Below are positions 9,515 to 19,081 of a DNA stretch of 64,000 nucleotides, piece by piece (within the stretch, counting starts at the first letter, position 1; the number at the start of each line of letters is the position of its first letter). A model generated the notes under the pieces. That model did not search any database and was not told the origin of the DNA. It saw only the letters and a program-made list of their open reading frames with translations. A program made the translations under genes and the position numbers. The stretch lies in NCBI GenBank assembly GCA_023014485.1, contig JAJOZX010001001.1:722001-786000 (forward strand). Reading direction: 5' to 3'. The stretch comes from Bathynomus jamesi. Its lineage: Eukaryota > Arthropoda > Malacostraca > Isopoda > Cirolanidae.

Positions 9515-10198
9515 TTATTGTTTCATACCGTACAGCTTAACATAAAATATAATACGATTAACATGTAGATGCATATTCATTTTTATTAGATCCTTCAGGG
9601 GTATATTTACCAACATATATACGACCGAATGGTTTACCTAAATCATTGTAGATATTTTAATTAAAGTATTAGGGAATTGGGCAGTTACGCATCACCTAAC
9701 TCACACACCTGTTCAATCTACGATACAATCTAAACTCTTTAAAAGGTGAGAACCACTTGGTTCTTTGGATGATTCATTACTTGCTCTGCACTATGAGAGG
9801 AGTCAAGATAAGGTTCAAACAAAACACAATGTGGAACAATTAAATATGGATGATGGGGAAACCCCTACATTAGGTCCCTCAATTCTGTCCCTAGCCCCCT
9901 TCTTACGACTATTGAATCTTCAAAATTAATCACATATCCAGACATATTAAGTTCTGGAATACTATGAAATGATACACCTGTTACTTGATAATAATTAAAT
10001 TTTAAAATGTAGATTTAGACTCATTATTTAGAAGATCCAAACACCAAAGTATAAACCCATCACTATAACACCAAAAGTATTTTTAGATAAAAAACAAATT
10101 CATTGAAGCTGTAACATCTTCTCCGTCGAACGCCATTTAGGTTCCTTCGAGGAACGTACTTCCTTTTCGAGAGGAACAAACTTCCTTCTTCGATACAT
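9515..10198 (-). pseudogene. CRESS-like capsid gene, unit 5 (many indels)
   Basis: This is the most indel-rich copy: at least ten single-base gains or losses against unit 2, spread evenly through coding and non-coding sequence and often in short homopolymers. That pattern is more like uncorrected long-read error than selection-free decay, which would also add substitutions. The start is at 10,196-10,198. Confidence 0.65.
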
Positions 10199-10857
10199 CT
10201 GACCAGTAAAATAATACACGTCACTCAAATGCAATCCAATGAAGAGAATGAAGTTTAAACAATTTGTGGATCTATTTATAGATTCTGATTACGTCATATT
10301 ATGACACGAATCCTATCCCCTTAGAATCAACATGATGGTGCTCCTTGTCACTATGCCAAAATGTCAGGATATCTAAATGACGTTTTCCAAATCGCTGGAT
10401 CGGACGCGGAAGCAACAGACCTTGTGTCGCGAGATGACCAGATTTAACCCCTTTAGATTTCTTTGCATGGGCTTTATCGAGTCGCACGTCTATCAGACGA
10501 AGATTACGAGTCTTGAAAACTTACGTACTCTACACACATGAATACTTGACTCTGCTTTCAAATTTTAAATAACTAATATTGTTTGCCAAACACCTAACGC
10601 TAACTCTGCGAGGCTCTAACTCTCTGAGATAGTCTTTGGACAATGCCAAAAGATTAATGTTAAGGGCGGTCAACTTCACGTCTCGCAACGTTCGTTCTCT
10701 TACTAAGCTAATCAAATTAATTATTACCATCATTATTATTTTCAAAATCATTGGGTATTATAAAACGTAAACGGATGTACAGATAGATTAGAAATGTATG
10801 ACGTCATCCACGCTTTATGACGTCAATTGCTCTGCCCTTTTAAAAGTCTCCACAAAC

Positions 10858-10932
10858 GCAAATCCAGGTAATACTAGAGGATTTTGCTGGTGATACAGGG
10901 TAATCCAAAAAAATACAGGGTAATCCAAATTT
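10858..10932 (-). other. Origin hairpin with imperfect stem, unit 6
   Basis: The loop TAGTATTAC is retained, but one T is missing from the left arm (gcaaatcc) and one T is added to the right arm (aggattttgc), so the stem is imperfect. Both direct repeats are intact. Confidence 0.78.
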
Positions 10933-10948
10933 TTTTTATTTTTTTATT

Positions 10949-11641
10949 TTTATTGGTTTCATACCGTACAGCTTAACATAAATATAATACGATTAACATA
11001 TGTAGATGCATTCATTTATTTTTTTAGATCCTTCAGGGGTATATTTACCAACATATATACGACCTAATGGTTTACCTAATCATTTGTAGATATTTTAATT
11101 AAAGTATTAGGGAATTGGGCAGTTACGGCATCACCTAACTCACACACCTGTTTCAATCTACGATACAATCTAAACTCTTTAAAAGGTGAGAACCACTTGG
11201 TTCTTGGATGATTCATTACTTGCTCTGCACTATGAGAGGAGTCAAGATTAGGTTCAACAAAACACAATGTGGAACAATTAAATATGGAGATGGGGAAACC
11301 CCTACATTAGGTCCCTCAATTCTGTCCCTAGCCCCCTTCTTACGACCTATTGAATCTTCAAAATTAATCACATATCCAGACATATTAAGTTCTGGAATAC
11401 TATGAAATGATACACCTGTTACTTGATAATAATTAAATTTTAAAATGGTAGATTTAGACTCATTATTTAGAAGATCCAAACACAAAGTATAAAACCCATC
11501 ACTATTAACACCAAAAGTATTTTTAGATAAATAAACAAATTTCATTGAAGCTGTAACTATCTTCTCCTTCGAACGCCATTTAGGTTTCGTTCGAGGAACG
11601 TACTTCCTTTTTCGAGGAACAAACTTCCTTCTTCGATACAT
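10949..11641 (-). pseudogene. CRESS-like capsid gene, unit 6 (frameshifted)
   Basis: From the ATG at 11,639-11,641 the frame is open for ~141 residues. It is then broken by loss of one A in the aaac run at ~11,255, and again near 11,080 and at the C-terminus (~11,010). One Arg codon of the N-terminal basic arm is changed to Thr (PRRKPK to PRTKPK), one of few substitutions among copies. Confidence 0.7.
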
Positions 11642-11752
11642 CTTGACCAGTAAATAATACACGTCACTCCAATGCAATCCCAATGAAGAGAATGAAGTTT
11701 AAACAATTTGTGGATCTATTTATAGATTCTGATTACGTCATATTATGACACG

Positions 11753-12199
11753 AATCCTATCCCCTTAGAATCAACATGATGGTGCTCCTTGTCACTATGC
11801 CAAAATTGTTCAGGCTTATCTAAATGGACGTTTTCCAAATCCCTGGATCGGACGCGGAAGCAACAGACCTTGTGTCGCGAGATGACCAGATTTAACCCCT
11901 TTAGATTTCTTTGCATGGGGCTTTATCGAGTCGCACGTCTATCAGACGAAGATTACGAGTCTTGAAAACTTACGTACACGTATACGAACTGCTGCAGATA
12001 ACATAACCCTGCAAATGCTCCAGAATGTGTTTAGAAATGCTGCGGACCGATTTGAGCTGTGCAGGGATAATGATGGGCGCCACGTCGAATCCTACTCTTA
12101 ATTATTTAATAAATGTTACCACTTTATTATTTTATGATTGAATTCCATATAATTTCCAAGTGCTTGACAAAAATAGATCCTGACTTTATGTACACCCTG
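11753..12199 (+). pseudogene. DD41D mariner 3' end, right arm (transposase C-terminus)
   Basis: The seventh mariner fragment does not return to the unit body at position ~11,978 but continues with the native transposase (RTRIRTAADNITLQMLQNVF, ending HVESYS) to the terminal repeat. It is the inverted partner of 2,634-3,086. Its 5' part has the unit-type sequence and its 3' part the native mariner sequence, as expected of a crossover between a unit and a resident mariner. Confidence 0.8.
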
Positions 12200-12201
12200 T
12201 A

Positions 12202-12364
12202 TAGTGCGTTTAATACGAGGTATGAATCGAATTATCCTTTGAGGTTTGAAAAAGCCCTAAAACCACTTAAAAATAACGATTCATTACGTATTACTAAAGA
12301 GGACAAATCTAATTCGATCGTCATCATGGACAAAAACAGTTACAGTGAAAAAATGAATACTTTA
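12202..12364 (+). pseudogene. PLE coding segment between insertions
   Basis: The frame YSAFNTRYESNYPLRFEKAL through LRITKEDKSNSIVIMDKNSY matches the corresponding part of the fuller PLE at 58,646-60,480 (KRFRNSL...HITKADKANTIVIMDKVDY). This fixes it as the region just before the RT domain. It is cut at ~12,364 by a terminal-inverted-repeat element and resumes at 12,957. Confidence 0.7.
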
Positions 12365-12956
12365 TTGGGTGCTTTCTTGTTAACGGGAATACCCAACCGC
12401 CCGCCACCAAACTGTTTGTTATGTATTTTTGCTCTCGTCATTTTCGTTTAAACTAACGAAAATATCACAACTTAACCTAACCATTCATCAAGGGTGTACA
12501 GTTGACCTAACCGGGCATTCAATTGACCTAACCGGGCATTGAATTAACCTAACAGGTTAATATAACGGAAAATGCTCGGTTAGGTCAACTGAATGCCAAG
12601 TTAGGTTAATTGAATGCCCGGTTCGGTCAACTGTACGCCTTTGATAATTGGTTAGGTTAAGTTGTGATATTTCCGTTAGTTTAAACGAAAATGACGAGAG
12701 CAAAAATACATCATAAACAGTTTGATAGTCCCGATAATACGTAAGTACCGAATTTATTAATCATTTTAATGAAATTAGTTAATATACTGTATAAGCGATA
12801 ATCAGTTAGTAGGGGGCCAAAATGTCTTTATATCATCTAAAATCGCAGAAAAAACGTCGCTGCTTTCGATACGTTGTCGCCACATGAATTCCGGAAGATA
12901 CGAGTCCAGATGATGGCGGGCGGTTGGGTATTCCCGTTAAAAGGAAAGCACCCTTC
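12365..12956. mobile_element. Non-autonomous element with ~40-bp terminal inverted repeats
   Basis: Left end 12,365-12,404 (gggtgctttcttgttaacgg...) and right end 12,917-12,956 are inverted complements with few mismatches. The element interrupts the PLE frame precisely, since coding resumes at aatgaccgcg with residues continuous with the left side. No ORF of note is inside. A smaller palindromic MITE occupies 12,409-12,723 near its left end. I cannot assign a superfamily. Confidence 0.65.
12409..12723. repeat. Near-perfect palindromic MITE (315 bp)
   Basis: It runs from aaactgtttgttatgtattt to the inverted complement ending ataaacagttt. The two ~145-bp halves are almost fully complementary and include short repeated gttgacctaaccgggcattc motifs. 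Such a sequence would fold into one long hairpin and could be a source of double-stranded RNA. It is nested in the larger inverted-repeat element. Confidence 0.7.
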
Positions 12957-13656
12957 ATTGAATGACCGCGATATGTACAAACCCCTAAACAGAGACCCAC
13001 TGGAGGATGTCAATAAAATGTCTATCAGAAAATTAAGAGACATATTAAAAAATAACTATAATGGGCTTTCTAAGCAGTTTCTTAGTATCAATCCGTCACT
13101 ACCATATTTGTACGGTTTAGCAAAAACCCACAAAGTTAATAATCCCATGAGAACTATTGTTAGCTCAGTAGGCTCCGAAACCTATAAGCTATCTAAATGG
13201 TTAGTTAGTTTATTAACGCCCTTAGTTGGCTCTACAGTATTTCCAAATAACATATTGTAAATAGCATGGATCTTATTGACAAACTGAAGTTTCCTAATGA
13301 CCCTAATTTCAAGCTGGTAAGTTTTGATGTATGCTCGTTATTCACAAAAGTCCCTGTTGAGAACCTACTTGATTTTTTAAAAGATAAGAGCTCTGAATAC
13401 TCTTTCCCTGTTCAACACAACACTCTTATTGAGTTTATTAAGCTTTGCGTCAAAGATTGTAAATTTCAGTTTGAAAACAAGTTTTATGCTTTGTCGATTG
13501 GGTTGGCGATGGGAAATCCCCTCTCACCTGTATTAGCTAACTCATATGTGGAATTTTTTTAAAGCAGAATTTTGCCTACTATTGTTAATTGTAACGTTGT
13601 TTGGTACAGGTATATAGATGATATAATTTTTCTTTTTCCTTGTGGGTTTGCATCAT
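12957..13656 (+). pseudogene. PLE reverse transcriptase fragment
   Basis: Two frames give LPYLYGLAKTHKVNNPMR (family block before motif A), LVSFDVCSLFTKVP (motif A), LAMGNPLSPVLANSYVEFF (motif B) and YRYIDDIIFLF (motif C, the catalytic Asp pair). A TAA near 13,258 and another at 13,560 break the frame. The C-terminal half with any GIY-YIG domain is missing. The sequence ends with the PLE tail ccttgtgggtttgcatcata. Confidence 0.78.
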
Positions 13657-13674
13657 ATATATATATATACACTA

Positions 13675-15017
13675 GGGGCACTCAATATATTTTTCCCCAC
13701 CCTTTTTTCTGAGTTAAATAATAGGCCATGGGGCTGAAATGTCTTTTGGGCCGTAAGTTTGAACTTTCTGTACTTCACATAAACGGATTTTTCCAGTTTG
13801 AACCTCCCCTCCTTGTATAAAACCGCTTTTAAACGCCTTTGTATAAAACTGATGTTCAACGCAGTTTCGAAAATGGCGTCTGACAGTGATGTGCGTAAAC
13901 AGAGAGCCGTTGTCGAGTTCTTAACCGCAGAGAAGGAAACAGTTGGAAATATTCACAAACGTCTACAAAACGTTTACGGAGATGCTGTTGTTGATCGAAA
14001 CACAGTTAGACGCTGGTCTAAATGTGAGATCATCGGCGAGAGGGAGAGCCAGCCTCGAAGATGAGCCACGCAGCAGTCGCCCGGCATCGGCTGTGACATA
14101 TCACACTGTGCAACGTGCTAACAGCTCATTCGATGAAATCGGCGCGTCACATACAAGGAGCTATCACTGCAGCTAGGAAGTGTGAATACGATAATTCAGC
14201 AACTGGGATACTCAAAAGTGTGTTCACGGTTTGTTCCTCGCCAACTGACTGAAGATCACAAAGCCCAAAGAAAAGAAATTGCTTCTGAGTCGTTGGTTCG
14301 ATACGAGACGGAAGAGGATGACTTTCTTTCACGAACTGTGACTGGGAATGAGACTTTGAACCTGAAACAAAACGCCAATCCATGGAGTGGCATCACGCAG
14401 ACTCCCCACGCAAGAAAAAGTTCAAAATGGCTCCCTCTGCATGAAAGTTTATGGCCACCATCTTCTGAGACAAGAAAGGGGTGATTCTGGTGGACACTAT
14501 GAAGAAAGGACAAACGATCAACTCAAAGGCATATATTACTAACTTACAGAGATTCCAGAGACATATAAAGTGAGTTCGACCGGAGAGAAAACTGGAAGAC
14601 GTCCTTCTTCTGCACGATAACGCAAGACCACACAACAGTTCGCAAACAAGAGAAGCCATGCCAAAAATGTGCTTGACTGTGTTACCCCACTCTCCATACA
14701 GCCCGGATCTGGCACCTTCAGACTTCCATTTGTATGGGCCAATGAAAGATGCTACTCGTGGAAGAAAGTTTCAGAGTGATGATGAGGTTGTTGAGGAGGT
14801 TAAGAGGTGGCTCCAGCGGAACCCAAGGGACTTTTACCAGCAAGGAATAAAGGCCCTTGTTTCGAGGTGGAGGAAAGCCGTAGAAAAGGATGGAGACTAT
14901 GTGGAAAAATAAAAACTTGTAAAAAAGTATGTAACTATTTGTATACAAAATTTCTTGAACTTAGAAGGAAACTTGGAAAGAAAAAAAAAAGTGGGGCAAA
15001 ATATAGTGAGTGCCCCT
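13675..15017 (+). mobile_element. DD34D mariner element (~1.34 kb)
   Basis: Terminal repeats are aggggcactcaatatatttt on the left and its diverged complement (aaaatatagtgagtgcccct) on the right, next to TA sequences. Size and structure are those of a complete mariner. The same terminal repeat reappears at 63,873, so the family has more than one copy here. Confidence 0.8.
13873..14912 (+). pseudogene. Mariner (DD34D) transposase, decayed
   Basis: The ATG at 13,873 begins MASDSDVRKQRAVVEFL, the first helix-turn-helix region. Further pieces in three frames give VDTMKKGQTINS, LLHDNARPH (second catalytic Asp) and SPDLAPSDFHLYG (third Asp). Thirty-four residues separate the second and third Asp, the mariner DD34D signature. 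The first catalytic Asp region is disturbed (CDWE*DFEPETKRQS), where an FVTGDET-like block is expected. Several frameshifts and stops make it inactive. The C-terminus is open to DGDYVEK. Confidence 0.78.
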
Positions 15018-15380
15018 CGTATATGTATCATATAGTGGTTAGCATCGCTGACTTACAATCCACTGGCTCTAGTTCGATTCCCAGCGATGGCTGACTGTCT
15101 GCGCTCAGCTTAGCTAGCTGTTCATCCTTCTGTAAAAAAAATTGGTTGGCCGATAAATTGGTACCCTGAGTAACCTAGTAGTTAAAACATTGGGTTGCTG
15201 ATCGGAAGGTCATGAGGTCAGTCCGGGCGAGGACTTTTGTAAATTCTGACCACCAGTGGTGGATCGTAGTTCGGATTCGACGTTAAGTTGTAGGTCTAAG
15301 ATGGGGCAACAAATTTCGCGTCGTAAGAATGGACAATTCTGGCGGAAGCAAAACCATGATTACTAAGATATACTGTATAT
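15018..15380 (+). repeat. tRNA-derived SINE-like sequence
   Basis: Box A-like tagtggttagcatcgc and box B-like agttcgattcccagcg occur at 15,035-15,090 with tRNA spacing. A second tRNA-like block with box A tagtagttaaaacattggg lies at 15,170-15,230. The sequence between and after lacks an ORF. It is not a credible functional tRNA because the arms do not pair fully. Confidence 0.5.
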
Positions 15381-16009
15381 ATGTCATATAATAATGTTAA
15401 TAATATCTAAATAGGAAAAATTTGAAATAAATAAATAGTAATGGTTTTTTCCTAGGAATAACATGAAATTATGATTAAGATTTAGTTTATCTCCCAAATA
15501 TTATTTTACCACTTACTCACCGCCTTTACAAAAAACTTTTTAGACAGGAGGAGAGAGCATAGAGGCAGATGAGCCGTATAATGGGGCTCGATCGGATTTA
15601 TGATCAAATTTACTGTCCACTTTAATTTGCAAATAAAACTATGTAATTATTAAATGACTCCAAACATTCCAAAGCCCTTCCCTTTTAATTGATGTGTGTT
15701 CCTAAAGGAGTAAATTCGTGCTAGAATCGACTCGAACTAACACCCAGAAAACTCTACCGCGATACCCTAACAGAATTACTCATGGTGTGATGACAGAACA
15801 ATTAACCCTTTAGCGCCCAGTGGTCTTTTCCGAGGCTGAATAAAATCGTCTGGTGTTAGCCAGAACAAAATCGGTAAAGTAACACTGGGCTCTAGAGGGT
15901 TAGGAAGAACTACTTCAGAGAGACCAAAGAACATACTGTATGTATATCATAACAAATAATGCCAACAAAACGAAAAAATTAAAACGTCAGTTTATATAAT
16001 TTAATTTAG

Positions 16010-16010
<1 letters not shown>
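15381..16010. other. Non-coding stretch with a small piggyBac-type MITE
   Basis: No gene is visible. At 15,806-15,899 a ~94-bp sequence starts CCCTTTAGCGCCCAGTG after TTAA and ends with the imperfect complement CACTGGGCTCTAGAGGG before TTAG. This resembles a non-autonomous piggyBac-type element (CCC ends, TTAA target). Confidence 0.45.

Positions 16011-16013
<3 letters not shown>

Positions 16014-16067
<54 letters not shown>
16014..16067. repeat. (TA)n microsatellite
   Basis: About 27 TA units. Similar tracts occur at 19,043, 33,065, 33,185, 33,290, 38,888, 43,185, 44,026 and 46,130 and often abut mariner ends, as expected for elements that target TA. Open frames of Tyr-Ile repeats across these tracts are not genes. 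Confidence 0.95.
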
Positions 16068-16068
<1 letters not shown>

Positions 16069-16307
16069 TGTATATATTAATAATGTCCATAGCTAAACTG
16101 TAAGTGGGAAGAAAGAATTCATTGATATAAAACAAAAGATTGAGAGGGCGACATGAAACAATCTGAGAAGGTTTACAAAAGAGCTTTGATATTTGGGGCA
16201 TCCTGAACCTGTTTTCAGTTTTAAAAATTAAACACAAATAGAGTAAACACTAATCCATTTATTAAACGAAATGATGAAGATTCCTGTCTAAAACTTAATT
16301 TTGTAAA

Positions 16308-16412
16308 TTGTGGGACTTTCCAAACATAGTTATCATCGCTGTTTTACCAAACATAGTTATCAAGACTTACCAAAGTACCAAATTACAAAACTTACCAAAT
16401 ATAGTTATTAGC
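16308..16412 (+). repeat. Short degenerate tandem repeat
   Basis: Four to five copies of a ~20-28-bp motif based on ttaccaaacatagttatca. It lies directly upstream of the Jockey-like relic. Confidence 0.5.
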
Positions 16413-18480
16413 GCTGCATACTTTTCTCCAAATTCTACTGACTATCCAAAATTCTATGACAACCTCACTTACAAAGTGGAATACATTCTATCCCGCTCTT
16501 CCTTTGCCGAAATCTCCATTTTAGGTGATTTCAATGTTCACCACCACCTTTAGCTTTCCTCCCATTTCAGTAAAATCCACGGCGAACTAGCTTACAACTT
16601 TTCTATCCTAAATGACCTAGAGCAGATTGTACAGCACCCTACTCGTATCCTTGATTGCCTTGGAGATAGGCCCAACATTCTGGACTTATTTCTCACTTCT
16701 CATCCTTCTTTTTACTCTGTCAAACCTTTTTCTCCGTAGGGGACCTCCGACTACAATCTTATATCTCTTTCCTCTCCTATCGTTCCAATTCGGCTTTTGG
16801 ACTTTCCGAAGAGGAGGCACCTTTGGTACTTTGTTGCCGCTAATTGGGAGGCCCTTAGGCAGTACTTCTGTAATTTCCCATGGAATGATTACTGCTTCCG
16901 TAGCCGGAGCACCTCCGAGTGAGCTGAGTGCATCACAGAGGTGATTCTCTCGGGCATGGAGGGGTACATTCCATATTCTATTCCTAGTACTAATGCAAAA
17001 AAACTGTGGTTAACTTTACTTGTTCTAATACTATCCTCAACAGAGAGGAGTCTTTCAGAAGGTACCTTCGCCATCCAACTCCTGATTCTCACTCAGCTCA
17101 TATTTCTGCTTCAATCGTGCAAAATCCGTTCTTCGACTGACCAAAAATTCCTAAATCAGACAACAATGTGAAAACATATCCAATTTTAATTCTTCTCGCT
17201 CTTTCTGGCACTTAGCTAATAACCTCTTCAACAACTTTACTTCCTCTTCTTTCCCTCCTTTTTTCCATTCCGACTGCTCAGTTGCAGTCTCTTCGCCTGA
17301 CAAAGCTGAACTCTTCGCTCAAACTTCGCCTCCAACTCAACTCTGAATGACTCCGTTGCTGTTCCTCCATCTCTTTCTCCCACTCACTTTATTATGTATG
17401 GAATTACAATCTCTTCCAAAGATGTTCTTTCTGCCCTATCTGGGCTCAACTCTCGGAAAGCGTACGGGCTGCCTGATGGTGTTCCTCCTACTGTTCTCAA
17501 GAACTGTGCTTCTGTGCTGACACCCTGCCCAGGTAAACACTTTCTTCTTTGTCTCTCATCGGGTACTTTTCCTTTTTGCTGGAAGTTCGCTTTCATTCAG
17601 TCTGTCCCATTTTTTGCCCTTCTAATTTTTTTAATCTACCCTTAATATGACAATTCTTAAATACCTCTCTTCTCACAATCTTCTTTCAGATCGTCAATAT
17701 TGGGTCCCGCAAGTGACACTGGACTAGCGATCTTCTTGCATATCTCTCTGACTCTTGGTCATCCTCCTTTCGGATTTTGGTGAAACCTTTGCTATTGCGC
17801 TTGACATATCAAACACTTTTGATGGAGTCTGGCACAAATCTTTAATTTTGGAACTTCCCTCCTTCGGTTTCTGTCCTTCTATCTGTACCTTCCTCTAGAA
17901 TTTCCTTTCTGCCCGGTCTATAGTTTTGGTTGTAGATGGTCACTGTTTTCCTATAGCTATCAACAGTGGTGTTCCTCAGGGTTCTGTCCTTTCACCCACT
18001 CTTTTCCTTTTGTTTATCAATGATGTTTTAAGTCGCACTTTCTGTCCTATCCACTCCTCTGCCGATGATTCCACTCTTCTCTTCTCCATCCGCTTCGCAA
18101 AGCGTCCTTTTCAACTGTCCCTAAATGTTTCGTGTAGGAAGGCGATAGTACACCAGCCCTCTGATCTTTTTGCCATCTCTGATTCGGGCAGAGAAAACCT
18201 TGTGGTTTTCAATGCCTCAAAAACTCAGTTCCTCCATCTGTCTACTCGCTACAATCTTCCACACAGCTATTCGCTTACCTTCAACAATACACAACTTAAT
18301 CCTTCCTCTTCTCTTAACATTCTTGATATTTTCTTTTTCGTGATCTTTCCTGGAAAGATTAGATATAATCTCTTTCCAAAACAGCTTCTAAGAGGTTAGG
18401 TGTGCTGTACCGCCTCCGCAGTTTCTTCACCCCCATTCATTTGCTCTCTCTGTATAGGGGTCTTTCCCGCCCCTGTATGG
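16413..18480 (+). pseudogene. Jockey-like non-LTR retrotransposon, decayed endonuclease and RT
   Basis: Fragments in several frames run in the order expected for a Jockey-type second ORF. An endonuclease block ISILGDFNVHH comes near 16,520, then TSDYNLISLS-like sequence near 16,750, and ALSGLNSRKAYGLPDGVPP near 17,440. RT motif A follows as LDISNTFDGVWHKS near 17,800, motif B as GVPQGSVLSPTLFLLFINDV near 17,960, and a degraded motif C as SADDSTLL near 18,060. Many frameshifts and stops are present. A separate 3' end of the same family is at 37,440-37,979. Confidence 0.72.
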
Positions 18481-19038
18481 AGAACGCTCCTCATGTGTAG
18501 GGTGGGTCAGTAGTATGTCTGCAAAATGGGAGAGTGCAATTGCATTTCAACATTGCATGCAATATAATGCGTGTTTAGTCCCCCCAAATTTATATACTCG
18601 TGTGTGTATATATATATATATATGTGTGTGTGAGACGTATGTATGTGAACTCAAAGGGGTAACCTAACCTGGCTGCTCAGGCCCACAAAAGTATATGAAA
18701 TGTACGTATGTGGGTGTGTATGCATGTATAGCAAAGCTCCTTTTAAATATATATATGAATTGTGTATATATGTAGCGGAAAGCCAGGGTTCGACCCCCAA
18801 AGGAGGGGTAATCTAAAATAAAACACAGGAAGGAGTAGAGAGGTGAGATCCTTTGATTGCGGTGTCTTGAAGCATTTTGAGTTCTTCAACATCACGGCCA
18901 TCTGGCTTAGAAGGTAGCCAATCGTAAACGCCTCACAGACAGTCGTGTAGGACGTGTACACAGTTATTTCCTTGTGCGTACAAAAAAGGAGAATCAGAGT
19001 TCTGTCCCCAAAAAGTACGCCACAAACACACTGCATAA

Positions 19039-19071
<33 letters not shown>
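18481..19071. other. Non-coding dispersed repeats
   Basis: No gene is visible. The block around 18,500-18,580 (atgggagagtgcaattgcat) recurs inverted at 37,395-37,490 and in part at 46,945-47,000. The motif ggggtaacctaacctggctg recurs near 35,190 (inverted), 36,390 (inverted), 47,045 and 47,155. The stretch 18,800-18,990 has inverted relatives near 34,980-35,090 and a direct relative near 47,230-47,370. It ends in a (TA)n tract that abuts a mariner. Confidence 0.55.

Positions 19072-19081
<10 letters not shown>

Larger units (their letters stand above)
3087..11977. repeat. Tandem array, six ~1,448-bp capsid/origin units
   Basis: Units repeat head to tail. Mariner fragments start at 3,087 (5'-truncated), 4,529, 5,979, 7,427, 8,874, 10,309 and 11,753, giving periods of 1,450, 1,448, 1,447, 1,435 and 1,444. 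Each body holds, left to right, ~330 bp non-coding DNA with two TGACGTCA sites, an origin hairpin, two direct repeats, and a minus-strand capsid gene with poly(A) signal and TATA box. The 225-bp mariner fragment (e.g. 4,529-4,753) covers transposase codons from NPIPVV to ENLRT and is present seven times, the last running on into the complete mariner 3' end. Copies are nearly identical apart from indels, most numerous in units 4 and 5. Confidence 0.88.
2634..12199. mobile_element. Composite mariner-ended element carrying a CRESS-like capsid/origin array
   Basis: The unit begins CAGGGTGTACATAAAGTC and ends with the reverse complement, flanked by TA at 2,632-2,633 and 12,200-12,201, the target duplication expected of Tc1/mariner insertion. 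Both ends are the same 3' end of one DD41D mariner (>440 bp each, inverted), so no 5' transposon end is present. Between them lie six tandem capsid/origin units. The flanking PLE is collinear across the insertion, so the unit behaves as one insertion or as a mariner insertion later rearranged inside. Length 9,566 bp. Whether two 3' ends can be mobilised by transposase is not known from sequence. Confidence 0.75.
1690..13656 (+). mobile_element. Penelope-like element, interrupted by the capsid array and by MITEs
   Basis: A single PLE copy appears to run from the terminal motif at ~1,690 to the characteristic 3' tail ccttgtgggtttgcatcata at ~13,638-13,656. Its reading frame is cut by a 9.57-kb mariner-ended unit at 2,634-12,199 and by a terminal-inverted-repeat element at 12,365-12,956. 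Removing these makes the coding pieces collinear: N-terminal region at 2,040-2,632, a linker at 12,202-12,364 and RT at 12,957-13,640. A mariner then follows at 13,675. PLEs are retroelements with a telomerase-related reverse transcriptase. This copy is dead, with several stops and frameshifts. Confidence 0.62.

Noticed and set aside
3087..11977. CRISPR array or ordinary satellite
   Set aside because: The period is 1.45 kb with a conserved ORF, promoter and origin hairpin; nothing resembles short repeats with variable spacers, and a plain satellite would not preserve a gene.
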